NCBI RefSeq assembly: GCF_963576615.1
Contig: NC_088714.1
Coordinates: forward strand, 4,526,001 to 4,590,000
From: Watersipora subatra
Taxonomy: Eukaryota > Bryozoa > Gymnolaemata > Cheilostomatida > Watersiporidae
DNA: 64,000 nt
Direction: 5' to 3'
Part shown: piece by piece, positions 52,301 to 61,100 of the stretch
How positions within the stretch are numbered: the stretch's first letter is position 1
Layout of the letters: each line of letters opens with the position of its first letter
Notes under the pieces: generated by a model
Told to the model about the DNA's origin: nothing
What the model saw: the letters and a program-made list of their open reading frames with translations, nothing else
The model's database searches: none
Program-made: the position numbers and the translations under genes

Positions 52301-55300
52301 ACAGCAATGCAGCATGCTATGTTGTATTGCTATACAGCAAAGCTATGCTGTATAGCAATGCTATGCTGTATAGCAGCGCTATGTTGTATAGCTATGCTGT
52401 ATAGCAATGCTATGCTGTATAGCTATGCTGTGCTATGCTGTATAGCAATGCTACGCTGTATAGCAATGCTACGCTGTATATCAATGCTACGCTGTATAGC
52501 AATGCTATGCTGTATAGCAATGCTACGCTGTATAGCAATGCTACGCTGTATAGCAATGCTACGCTGTATAGCAATGCTATGCTGTGCTAATTTTATAAAT
52601 AACAGGAATTATTTCAGCGGTCTGTTCAACTGGCTTTTGGTTTGAATACATGTAGTTATCTTTTCTTGTTTGAGAGCAGCGTTTCTATAAATAGCTCTGC
52701 CCAGAATATGGCTGTTATAGTGCTAACATGGCGTTAACAGTAGACCACTTGTGATCGCTAGAAACTGCCCATGTAGCATAATACATGTAATATTATTGTA
52801 TGAGGACTTTCCAACAAATAACTTTGCTCAATTGCTGAAAACCTAGTTTTCACTTTTCACTCCATTAAATGCGCAATGATATAGAGTTCAAAAGTGTCAG
52901 CTGTGCAAACCTTTTTGTCTAATTATTTTTTGTAATGGTTTTTCTCTAAAATACAAATGCAGTTTGATCTATTTTTGTCTGCTAAAAATTGTAAAAATAA
53001 AATAATAAAAATCTAAATATTGAAGCAAGCAAACGAGGGACTGCAACCTTTTGTTTCGTCATCCTTTCTCTTCAGTGAAATTGTTCTCCTGGCGCCGATG
53101 TCCTGGTGCCGATGTACTGGGATTTAACATTTTTACCGAGACCATGAATTGAGGCTCTTGTTTATTTGTCTAGATCAATTCATGAGAGCCTTTGGATTGA
53201 TCTAGACTGTAATCCCCCAACATTTAAACCGTAATCCCAACCCATGAGGGTTGGGATTACGGTTTAAATGTTGTGGAAGAAATATTTGGGGTGGCTGAGG
53301 TTATAGGTTGGGGAAGTGATGGATTGGGGTGATAGCTTACGAGTTGGAAGATTGGGATTTTGAGCTAGTGCTTTCAATAAAATAATATGTTTTGGACATA
53401 ACACATGCATCTGTATAGGAGAGGATTGCTATCGCTCGTCTATTGTCTTGTAGGTACATATACAAGCCTTTTGGAGGGTCCAAACTCGGTCTTTCACAGC
53501 AGGTGCTCACCATGTTCTTATGCTTTGTGTTTATTGGCTTCTGGCACGGCACTGCTGCTAATATCTTTATCTGGGTTCTTGTGAATTTCCTCACTATGTT
53601 TATGGAAAACATGCATAAACATCTGATTCAATCACGCCAATGGAGGAATGTTGTGGTGAGTTTTACTAAGAACTATGAACTTCCTCTTAGGTCTCTACTA
53701 AAATTGCGTCTATTGCACTGCACACGTTGGACGATCTATTGTTGGTTACGCAGTATCTTACGGAGGGTAAAACAGAAATACTTGTGGTGTTTAAAGTTCA
53801 AGTAGATTAGGAACTTGCAAGGTCATTCATGGGATTTCAGTTTAAGGTCGCCTGTACGCAGACTACAACCACTAGAAAATCTCTCCAGCTTCTAGCTGCA
53901 TGCCTTTGTGTTCTGTGAATCATTGTAAAGCTGCATGTATTTGATTTCTCACATGCTGGTACATGGCAGGCCACTTAGACGTTAACTTTTGAGATAGGTT
54001 TCTTTATTTACAACCGCATATTCTTTAATCAACCAAGAACAGGTTAACTTGTATGACTTTATGGTCATTGCGGAATTGGGTAGGAAGAATCTACTCTAAG
54101 CTGTGAAAATGAATGTTTGAAAGATTTCTGAATGTGCACAATTATTGCTTTGCTGGCAGCTCCGTCATCAATCTCCGATATTGTCATTATTTCTGCGAGC
54201 TATGAAAAAAGCTGAGCTATACTTTTTCTAGCACTTTTTATGTGCTAGGAGGCCACATCCGTGGCTTATACTTGAGTTGTTGCTATAGCTTGCGCATCAT
54301 AATGACCCCAATTGTTAGCTTTTTGTATTATCATCCAAGGATGCTATTATATTATATGTTATAGTAGATGTGTGGCGCTTGAAAGGTTTTTTTTAAATTG
54401 TCTAGTCGTTTGAACTTTTTTGTCTGTAGCAAAAAAATTGCATTGGTCCGGTATGTCTGTGGTCTATGGAGGTTTTCTCCGCAGCCTTTTACAATATCAT
54501 AAACAGTTGCTACATGTCACTAGCTAATGTTATGTTCTCAATTTTGTGTTTTGCTGTTGTCATCAATATGATGAGGCTGTTTAGATTTTTCTAATGCCCA
54601 AAGTGTGTTTAAACATTGACAAAATTGTTCTCGGGGTAGTGAGGGTAAAAATTTGGGCTGATATTTATCGGTCATGAACCAAAATTCTCCTTTAAAGAAA
54701 AATTAAAGTAATTAAGAATTTCCCAGCACTACGATTCACTGGTGCAATACATAGCCAGTGAGGTTTCAGAACAAGTTTGCGAGAGATTGTGATTGAGCAA
54801 GGAAAGGGGTTGTGACATTACCGGATGCTGGCCTGGAATAAAGAAACAGAGAGCTTAGCTAGTATAACTAGATATAGTAGTATGTTCTTTATCACTGGCC
54901 ATCATAGCGAGCAAATTCTAACTGTTTCCTTTTTGACTCACTGAAATCTTTTATGTCTATTTTCAAATAGACGGAGTATAAAATCGCATGAAAATCTGGT
55001 GAGAGATCATTTTATCTCAGTCCATATATCTCAGTAGCCTTCTTTAAATCAAGGTATAAATGTACCTTAGACGCTGCACCTCTCTAGAGGCAGCTGTTAA
55101 TGTTGACACTTTAAAAAAGCTTCAAGGAGTGTCATAAATCTTAAGAATACAAAGCATGCATCGAAATAGAGATCAGGTTGAAAATGAGAACTAACATGAG
55201 CTTTTTAGCGAACCTCTCATCAATTATATGGTCTCAAGTCACGACTAGAAAATAACTACACATTAGGTAGGCCTACACAAATGCCCTTAATAATCGGCAA

Positions 55301-57163
55301 GGTATAACCTTCTATTACTCGACCTCATCACTACAACTAGACAACTAGTCAAAGTGTCTTCGTAAAATGCCGATGCCATCACATTCCGAGGCTAAATTTG
55401 TCATGCTATTGTCTGCATTATGCCCATCTAGTCGATCTTGCATATGTCTCTATTAACACCAGTGTATGATATTTGTATAGGTTGTGCGCTATTATATGTG
55501 ACCTTGTAAATTTCACGGTCTTCTGTTGGTTGTTAAATTCTATTCGTCATCGGTTGATGTTTTGACTGGTTATAGGTACAGTTTGGAGAAGATGCTGCCT
55601 ATAGGCTTGAAGTGCTTCTGATGACTCCCATAGGCGTTGTCTCTCTCTGGTCCATGTTTGTATTTCTTGGTGGAAGGAATGTGGGCTTTAATTTATATAA
55701 AAAAATTTTAAAAAATGGTAAGTTGTCTCTCTGTTTTATGCTTAGGTTATATGCATTGTGGAGATAGCCAGTAGTTTACGGAATCTAAAACTATTTGCAT
55801 CATGCCTCGATCTGTAAGTTTTTCAAATGAGCCAACTCATTTAAAAAACTTACAAAACTCATTAAAGTGCCATTAAATTATTGTTGTGTAAATGTAAAAA
55901 AAATTTATAATCTTTACGCCAAAAGAACAAATCTAGTTTTTTATAAATTGCCCTTTTTATATATTATGTGTGAAATCTGCCGCAAATACTGAAAAAAATA
56001 ATTGAACTCGCGTTCGACAGTACATCAATGTTTATCAAAAACAAAAAAGCTAGTCTGTTTACCTCTGAATATTGTGAAAAATGTGTGAGATGAATAGCCT
56101 TTGTTAGTCTTAACCTATAAGTCCTATGGTACCAGCTGGAGTGCATGGATCACAATTCCTTGCTGTTATTATAAATCTGTTTCTTTTGATGGCAGTCATG
56201 AAATGAGGAGTTGTCTCACCTATAGATGAACAACTTTTAAATACAGTTTCCTTGTTTTATAAAACCACTTCCAATGTAGCGTAGGTAAAATCATATAACA
56301 AGAGCTTCATGCATGTGTCTTTTCAAGGAACAAAGCTCAAAATTATGACAGAGAAAACTTTGTTCAAATAAGAATACCATTTTACTTAGCTCATGTTGCA
56401 GGCAGCCCAGCCCAGCCCAGCCATGGGTAATAAGAACGGTTGCAGAGAACCAAGTATATTGCTGATAGATGTTGTTACAATAAATCACAAGTTCTATATT
56501 TTTACTGCAGAAGTAGCAACGAAAAAAATGTTCTGTGTGTAGTTTTGTTCTTTACTCGACTTCCTGGGTATAGGGAATGTTTACGGTGAAAGAATATGCA
56601 GACATCCTAGTTTATAAAGCTCATGAATTTATGAACTGACAAAAGAATTTCATCTAATATGAGTCTGCGAAATTCTTAACAAATTTCCTCAAACCTGACT
56701 CTTAGTGTTCAGAAGTTCTCTGTAGTCGTGATGAGCCGTTTGTAGGTAGAGTAGATAGTGCTATGTAGCATTTGCTAGTTTGAAATATTTTATGATATCA
56801 GCTTTGTGGAGTTATCAGCTCTCTCTACAGTGAAGGTTTTTCCTCATTTAACATAGTTAATCAGAGATAAGAGCAATTTGATACAAAAACGGTAGCGCAG
56901 GGCGTCATATATTTAAATAGTTAGCGCTACTGCAGCATTGTTGTTAGTTTTCAAAGTAAATTTTTATTTTATTTTTATGTTTTGAAGCGCATCTGGAGCT
57001 GCGAGTGACCGTACTGCTGCTCTCTTATTGCCACATTGTCTTCTCAAGGTGCCTTGAGGATGGCAGCTTCCTCCGATGTGTGCGAGATCTTATGAGACTT
57101 AAGCGTCGTCATTCAGACGCTAACAGCAGCGATATTAATAAAAAAAGTAAACATAAACACTAA
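37250..57163 (+). CDS. HHAT: Hedgehog acyltransferase (protein-cysteine N-palmitoyltransferase), full nine-exon gene
   Basis: An MBOAT-family enzyme of the ER membrane that attaches palmitate to the N-terminal cysteine of Hedgehog proteins. I assembled it by hand from GT-AG exons with matching phases: 37250-37367, 43044-43213, 44248-44445, 45268-45489, 49776-49907, 50875-51101, 53454-53655, 55576-55717 and 56988-57163. Together they give 1587 nt, or 528 residues plus TAA, against about 493 in human HHAT. Family landmarks seen in the translation are DYEWRYW near residue 60, WRFFDVGLYNF with the invariant Asp at 347, GGSKLG at 363-368 and GFWHGTAAN with the catalytic His at 387. The 40-residue Asp-His spacing equals that of the human enzyme. 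The catalytic His argues against the inactive paralogue HHATL. The protein is strongly hydrophobic throughout, as expected of a multi-pass enzyme. The start is the first ATG after a possible untranslated-exon acceptor (TTTTAG just upstream). Confidence 0.93.
37460..37520 (+). repeat. 30-bp tandem pair at the start of HHAT intron 1
   Basis: GGCTGGTGTCATACAACCAT followed by TGTCTACCAC, present twice, about 95 bp after the exon 1 donor. Confidence 0.85.
38861..42660 (-). pseudogene. Decayed LTR-type retroelement in HHAT intron 1, antisense to the gene
   Basis: Minus-strand fragments in order. Gag start MALAKGIRFP (near 42550). Gag: NVYLADIRRLVALMG and zinc-binding CFQCLVSSEYGHFARDC and CFGCNYPDHLVKRC (41729-42259). 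Protease: RSLVDTGCQHS near 41730. Reverse transcriptase: GFGLNVAMIIMSQVLS and HHYVDDIIVDED (40601-40909), followed by WLRVACSFMKR (40359-40604). Integrase remnants: RQHRTIKGMLA near 39460 and its C-terminus with VGDNVFVKPP (39098-39397). About 60 bp of direct similarity (GATCAGAATGRGYGATAATA...) at 38861 and 42582 suggests eroded terminal repeats. Pseudogene with many stops. The family is known from invertebrates, but I did not assign a clade. Confidence 0.75.
43044..43213 (+). CDS. HHAT: HHAT coding exon 2
   Basis: The acceptor follows a pyrimidine-rich CTCTCCTGCATTAG. The exon enters in phase 1 and ends in phase 0 at AAAAG|GTAGAC. It encodes residues 40-96, including DSDYEWRYWVDYY and a segment ending GHALLGLAINCHLEK, which aligns with the human FEWSFWMEW...LLLGH region. 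Confidence 0.9.
43517..43660. mobile_element. Helitron-like start joined to a minus-strand tRNA-SINE head
   Basis: TCTTTACTATAATAAGAGCG followed by GCGTCTGTCTGTCGG resembles a Helitron 5' end. It is followed on the minus strand by a tRNA-like head, with an A-box-like TGGGGTAGTAATTAGC and a B-box-like GAGTATCCGAATTC. In HHAT intron 2. Confidence 0.4.
44010..44100 (+). mobile_element. tRNA-like SINE head in HHAT intron 2
   Basis: CAGGTGTTACCATGTCTGCC followed by GAGTTCGAATCCCGTTTGAC, a perfect B-box core (GTTCGAATCC). No family tail seen, and it does not close as a full tRNA by eye. Confidence 0.5.
44248..44445 (+). CDS. HHAT: HHAT coding exon 3
   Basis: Phase 0 in and out. The acceptor is TTGTTTTGCAG|GGC and the donor ATT|GTGAGT. 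Its 66 codons (residues 97-162) encode alternating hydrophobic stretches (FSLVSLSYILGI, FLICNVCLVYLTVVL, AVSLMLLSLLNL), consistent with MBOAT membrane helices. Confidence 0.9.
44728..44850 (+). mobile_element. Fragment of a dispersed repeat end (CAGTCATACCTCAACATATG)
   Basis: CAGTCATACCTCAACATATG followed by TTTAATGCGTTCTGGGAC resembles the terminal sequence of DNA-transposon-derived repeats common in animals. Only one end is visible. Not classified. Confidence 0.35.
45268..45489 (+). CDS. HHAT: HHAT coding exon 4
   Basis: Phase 0 in and out. The acceptor is TTTTGTTATGCAG and the donor AAG|GTAACA. It encodes residues 163-236. SICNLRLVSLGID and LAYTLYLPTFFSGPFTSY correspond to the human RCLYYTSFSLEL and LAYVFYYPVLHNGPILSF segments, part of the conserved MBOAT core. 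Confidence 0.92.
46862..47000 (+). mobile_element. tRNA-derived SINE copy in HHAT intron 4
   Basis: TGTAGTTTAGTAGATAGAAT (A-box region), TTCCAAGTTCAAATCCACTG (B-box region), then CTTTATTGCCATAACTGGAC, which resembles the tail of the other copies. Confidence 0.6.
47002..47890. mobile_element. Possible inverted-repeat element in HHAT intron 4
   Basis: The ends are GCTCCTACGATGTAAATT and, on the other strand, GCTCCTACAACGTATACC, both followed by TTACGT-rich sequence. A diverged fragment of the same family (TTTTGCTTCGTATTACGTGA) lies at 48680-48770. No clear target duplication and no transposase frame. Could be two separate fragments in opposite orientation. Confidence 0.4.
49776..49907 (+). CDS. 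HHAT: HHAT coding exon 5
   Basis: 44 codons (residues 237-280), phase 0 in and out. The acceptor is CTATCCTTACAG and the donor CAG|GTTGGT. The reading frame begins MSVKQDTLTWTRLKWF and contains LLLLWWSLMEISLHYFY, matching the human RLLCWWWLAELMAHLMY helix. A longer open frame on the same strand (49715-50011) is a frame-shifted shadow of this exon. Confidence 0.88.
50875..51101 (+). CDS. HHAT: HHAT coding exon 6, carries the invariant Asp
   Basis: Residues 281-355 plus two nt. The acceptor is TTATTCTAACAG|GAG and the donor ACA|GTGAGT. It encodes FNLKYLVLYGVPTLFAELDG and WRFFDVGLYNFIIQ. The Asp of FFDVG (residue 347) corresponds to human Asp339, a conserved MBOAT active-site residue. This exon and the next carry the catalytic core. 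Confidence 0.93.
51736..51812 (+). repeat. 38-bp tandem pair in HHAT intron 6
   Basis: GATAAACAACTAAGAGGTAA and AGGTAATCACTAGCAATG occur twice in succession with a partial third copy. Confidence 0.85.
52305..52590 (+). repeat. 18-bp minisatellite in HHAT intron 6
   Basis: Unit CTGTATAGCAATGCTAYG, about 15 copies with shortened units in the first third. Each junction contains GCTATGCTGTATAGC, which can fold into a small hairpin. The 119-codon open frame here is a repeat artefact. Confidence 0.92.
53219..53272. repeat. Perfect 25-bp palindrome with 4-nt loop in HHAT intron 6
   Basis: Left arm 53219-53243, loop ATGA, right arm 53248-53272, with no mismatch. Arms begin AACATTTAAACCGTAATCCC. A second, separate inverted repeat (TCTAGATCAAT, 53169-53179 and 53196-53206) lies just upstream. 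Confidence 0.95.
53454..53655 (+). CDS. HHAT: HHAT coding exon 7, carries the catalytic His
   Basis: Residues 356-423. The acceptor is GTCTTGTAG|GTAC and the donor GTG|GTGAGT. It encodes YIYKPFGGSKLG, then FIGFWHGTAANIFIW with His387, the counterpart of human His379, and MFMENMHKHLI. Reading continues openly to 53805 past the donor, but that extension lacks family similarity and I treat it as intron. Confidence 0.93.
55576..55717 (+). CDS. HHAT: HHAT coding exon 8
   Basis: Residues 424-470 plus one nt. The acceptor is GACTGGTTATAG|GTA and the donor AATG|GTAAGT. It encodes VQFGEDAAYRLEV and SMFVFLGGRNVGFNLYKKIL, which aligns with human [21 protein letters not shown]. No open frame of this exon is long enough to stand out by length alone; it was found by phase and similarity. 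Confidence 0.88.
56988..57163 (+). CDS. HHAT: HHAT coding exon 9 (terminal)
   Basis: It enters in phase 1 after TTATGTTTTGAAG. It encodes HLELRVTVLLLSYCHIVFSR, aligned with the last HHAT membrane segment (human VTLSVLGFLYCYSHVGIAW), then a hydrophilic, lysine- and serine-rich tail of about 35 residues ending at TAA 57161-57163. The tail is longer than in human HHAT and partly explains the greater length. I see no clear AATAAA close downstream. Confidence 0.85.
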
Positions 57164-57906
57164 ACTTTTTCTATGCATTTTATTACTGATAACTCTTATC
57201 ATTCCTGGCTTTTCCCTTAACTTTTTAATATGCATCATTTTTGTACACACTGTAATTTTTGTGCCAAGTATGTTTTGCAACTTTCTCCCCTCTTTGTATA
57301 CTCTGGTGCTATGTAGGTTTAGGCATCCGCTTTATCAATGTATAGAATCTCATGTCGTTATATGTCTTATAAAGTATAGCGGGGTTTAGCTGAAGAATCA
57401 GGATGTGCATGTGGGAACGACTCTAATTATTATCAACACATATTTCTGGTGTCTGTTTGTAAGGCAATGGCTAGTGCTGCTGTTTCGAGCACAAACAGTT
57501 AAATACATGTACATGCTTCATAATTCATTTGAAAAATGTGTCTAGGTCGCACAACTAAAACGTAGCTGAGGAAAAAACTAAATGATGAACCCTAACATTG
57601 TAAAAGATGAGTTTTGTTTGTCACGGGCTGTAAAAAATGAGGCGTTTTCAACGTACACTAAAAGCAAGAGACAGGGTTACTGGGAAAAAAGTGAGGGATG
57701 ACCACTGGTCAAATATTTCTTACAGTTTAGCGCATACACTTATGCGGTGTATTTCAGAACAGTACAGTGGAGTCAAGAGTGACAAGGGGTCCATTAGGCA
57801 TGCATGCAAAAACAGCTATTTGCTCGTTTAATAAAAAGGTAGGAGACTCCGGTAAAGCCCAGACATTGGGTGAGAGAGAACTGTTGATTACTTCGAATAT
57901 CTAGGG
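57164..57906. other. Convergent intergenic region between HHAT and ADPGK
   Basis: 743 bp between the two stop codons. It should hold both 3' untranslated regions. I see no coding sequence or repeat family here. Confidence 0.6.
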
Positions 57907-58136
57907 CTATTTTATTTGCAAGGAAAGGCCTGCACCAGATATGTTATCTCCTCCACCAGCGGTTTGGTAAATATCTGTACAGACCAGATTGGGAGCTACG
58001 CAAAACAGCTTGGCACCTTCTTCCCAACAACTCACAGGACGATTGTCCTCCACATGAATCCTTTCTGAACCTAAATAGACGATACAATCCGGCATAGAGA
58101 TTACCCGGATGTACACATGAGCTGTACTGAAATATT
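57907..58136 (-). CDS. ADPGK: ADPGK terminal exon with the catalytic GXGD motif
   Basis: The acceptor is TTTCAATGGCAG|AATATT. It encodes EYFSTAHVYIRVISMPDCIV, CWEEGAKLFCVAPNLVCTDI, then TAGGGDNISGAGLSLQIK and TAG (57907-57909). The Gly-Gly-Gly-Asp corresponds to the GXGD anion-hole/catalytic base motif of ADP-dependent kinases. AATAAA (minus strand) overlaps the stop codon region and could act in polyadenylation, but this is unproven. Confidence 0.88.
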
Positions 58137-61100
58137 CTGCCATTGAAATGCAAAATATACATTATTTCTGTAGCAGAAGATAGTTACCACTGCCCTTTAT
58201 GTGACAAGATTTGCCAATCTCGGATTGGACTCACCATCTGAGAGTTCACTAACAAGCAGACATACTCATAAATCGAGAGAATGCAGTTGATGACAAGTTA
58301 CTTTCGGTCTTAGAATATGTCAACAGCTGCTTAAACTACTGTTCCATGCTTTACTTGTTTGTTAAAAAACGGAAAATGTATTATACATAGTTGAGACAAT
58401 GGAGGCCATATCGGTTAGTTGATTAGGTTTAAGCGTTCAGTTAGTACTAGTACAAGAGATAAGACTTGAACAGTTTTTTTCTATAAAAGGTTAGAATCGC
58501 CATTTCTTGTTTCACTTTGTCACAGAATTACATAACTTTGTCAAAGGCTTTCGAACTATATTTTGCTACTAAGCTGAAGCTTCTATTTAACCCATAAAAC
58601 CCTGTCTATATATTTATTTTGTAAATGATGTACATTAGACGGTCAATAGACTACATTTCCTTTCAGAATAAAAACGTATGTCTTATCCAAGTTAATACAC
58701 AGATATAAGTACACACGTACAGTCTATCAAAGTTAATATGCAGTTATAAGTAAAAATGTTCAAAGAAACAATTGGAGACATTTTAGGGTCGATTCTGTCA
58801 CATAGGAATATCTGTTTGTTACCGTGACAAGGATGATCTTAATGAGATGGCCGACCCACTTCACCATTATTTACACGATCCCAATTTAACTTTTTGAAAC
58901 TATTTCAAGTAGGCCTAAGTCTATGGTACTTTAGACATAAGTAGGCCTAAGGAGCCATAGAAGTAACTTAATAAGATGTCAAGCATTCCCACTCTAACAG
59001 ATACTCGCAAACACATAAAACTCCATAGATATGAAGTTTATTGCAATGTGAATGTCATAACGAGATGACTCTCTAAGTCTATTAATCATTGAGAGCTGTT
59101 ATTAAATCACTTCTGGCTCCCTTTTACCAACATGTGAACCTTTGAGCTATAATATGTACCAGAAGCAATGATAAGATAGATGTATAAAATGGTGACTCCC
59201 ATCAGTTTTGAATACAGCTTAGGCTGTTTTTTAATTCCTCAGGCTCAAGAAAATATGGGTTTTTTAATACTTATTTACCAAGGGTATATGAGTTCATACT
59301 GCAAAAGGAAAGAAAAGGAAATTTTTCATTGCAATCTTTGGCAGCCCATTATGCAAAATCATAGTTGAAGCACGCAAATGTAATATTCTTATGTTACATA
59401 ACATGTAGCAGCATATTATATTTTTTTGTCATGGTTGCATATCGCCCTGCGTGTTTCCATTTTTATGGCATGACACATGTAGGTTCAGGGCTCACTCATC
59501 CAACCTTCCAACTCGCAGCATTCTTTAGTACAATTCTCTAGTATAACTGTACCAACCATTGTGACCTCCCTGTTGATCAGCAAATCAATAAATATTTATA
59601 TCAATAACGGTGCCAATACACTATCAAATGGGATGTTAATACGATACCTTTAGTTCGACTCGAAGAAAAGGATTCATCAAGGATGAGACGAGCATTGTCT
59701 AAATTTATACTAGTATTACCGCAGACGTGTCTGTTGGCGACCAAGGAGGCCTTAGCGGTAGCCGACATCGTGTTTGTCCACTTGGAACCTGTTAACAAGT
59801 TGGATATGCCCTAAATCCTACTGGTAAAAGGCAGTTAAAAGAGGAAAAATTTGAAGAATTAGTCATTATTAAAGTTTATTGATATGATCTAACAATAAAC
59901 TAAGGCAACTTGACAATTGATTGTTTGTATTCCTTCACTCATGGCAAGTACTCACTGCATTTATAGAGGTACATATGGCCAGTCTGGAAGGCTACTTACT
60001 ATTAGCAACAATACAAAGTTAGTAACATCAAGACAGCTGTTTGATTAAATACAATAGCATGTCCATAAATGGGCAAACAATTTCTATCTTAAGTAGGCAA
60101 CTTTGCAAAAGGGAAAGCGAGTTCGAATTGAGAAAAAGAAAATGAGAGTTTACTTATGTAGAGAAATTCTGCCCGTCCATCATGTTCAAACATTTATTTT
60201 GCAGGTCTGAGAAGCTATTAAAATCTGTTGAATATGTTTTAATGTTTAAATTTTTCAAGAAATTAACAATAGTTTGATGCTAGCCAAAAGCAATATTAGC
60301 ATATATCCTTGAAAAACTCTCTGATAACATCGCCAACTTCAATAAAAAGGTTAGTAAGAAATGGAGAAACACTATGAAGCAGATGTTCTTGTGTAAACCA
60401 TTGGGTAAATGTCCTAATATATACATGGAAGCAACACATATACAAATATTTTCTTTTAGAAGCCAGACATGTTTCTTTTGGCCTGATTCATAAGATCTAA
60501 TTAATAAATAAGCATAGTAATTACACACCTTTAGCCATGACTATAGCTTGGTAAGCAAGAGTGTGAACATAGTAATTACTTACCTTTAACTGTGACTATA
60601 GCTTGGTAAGCAAGAGTGTGAACATAGTAATTACCTACCTTTAACTGTGACTATAGTTCGGTAAGCAAGAGTGTGAACATAGTAATTACCTACCTTTAAC
60701 TGTGACTATAGCTTGGTAAGCAAGAGTGTGAACATAGTAATTACCTACCTTTAACCCTGACTATAGCTTGGTAAGCAAGAGTGTGAACATAGTAATTACC
60801 TACCTTTAACTGTGACTATAGCCTGGTAAGCAAGAGGGTGAACATAGTAATTACCTACCTTTAACTGTGACTATAGCTTGGTAAGCAAGAGTGTGAACAT
60901 AGTAATTACCTACCTTTAACTGTGACTATAGCCTGGTAAGCAAGAGGGTGAACATAGTAATTACCTACCTTTAACTGTGACTATAGTTTGGTAATCAAGA
61001 GTGTGAACATAGTAATTACCTACCTTTAACTGTGACTATAGCTTGGTAAGCAAGAGTGTGAACATAGTAATTACCTACCTTTAACTGTGACTATAGCTTG

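Noticed and set aside
53656..53805. Extension of HHAT exon 7 past GTGAGT
   Set aside because: Open by chance. Family similarity stops at the donor and exon 8 joins in phase.
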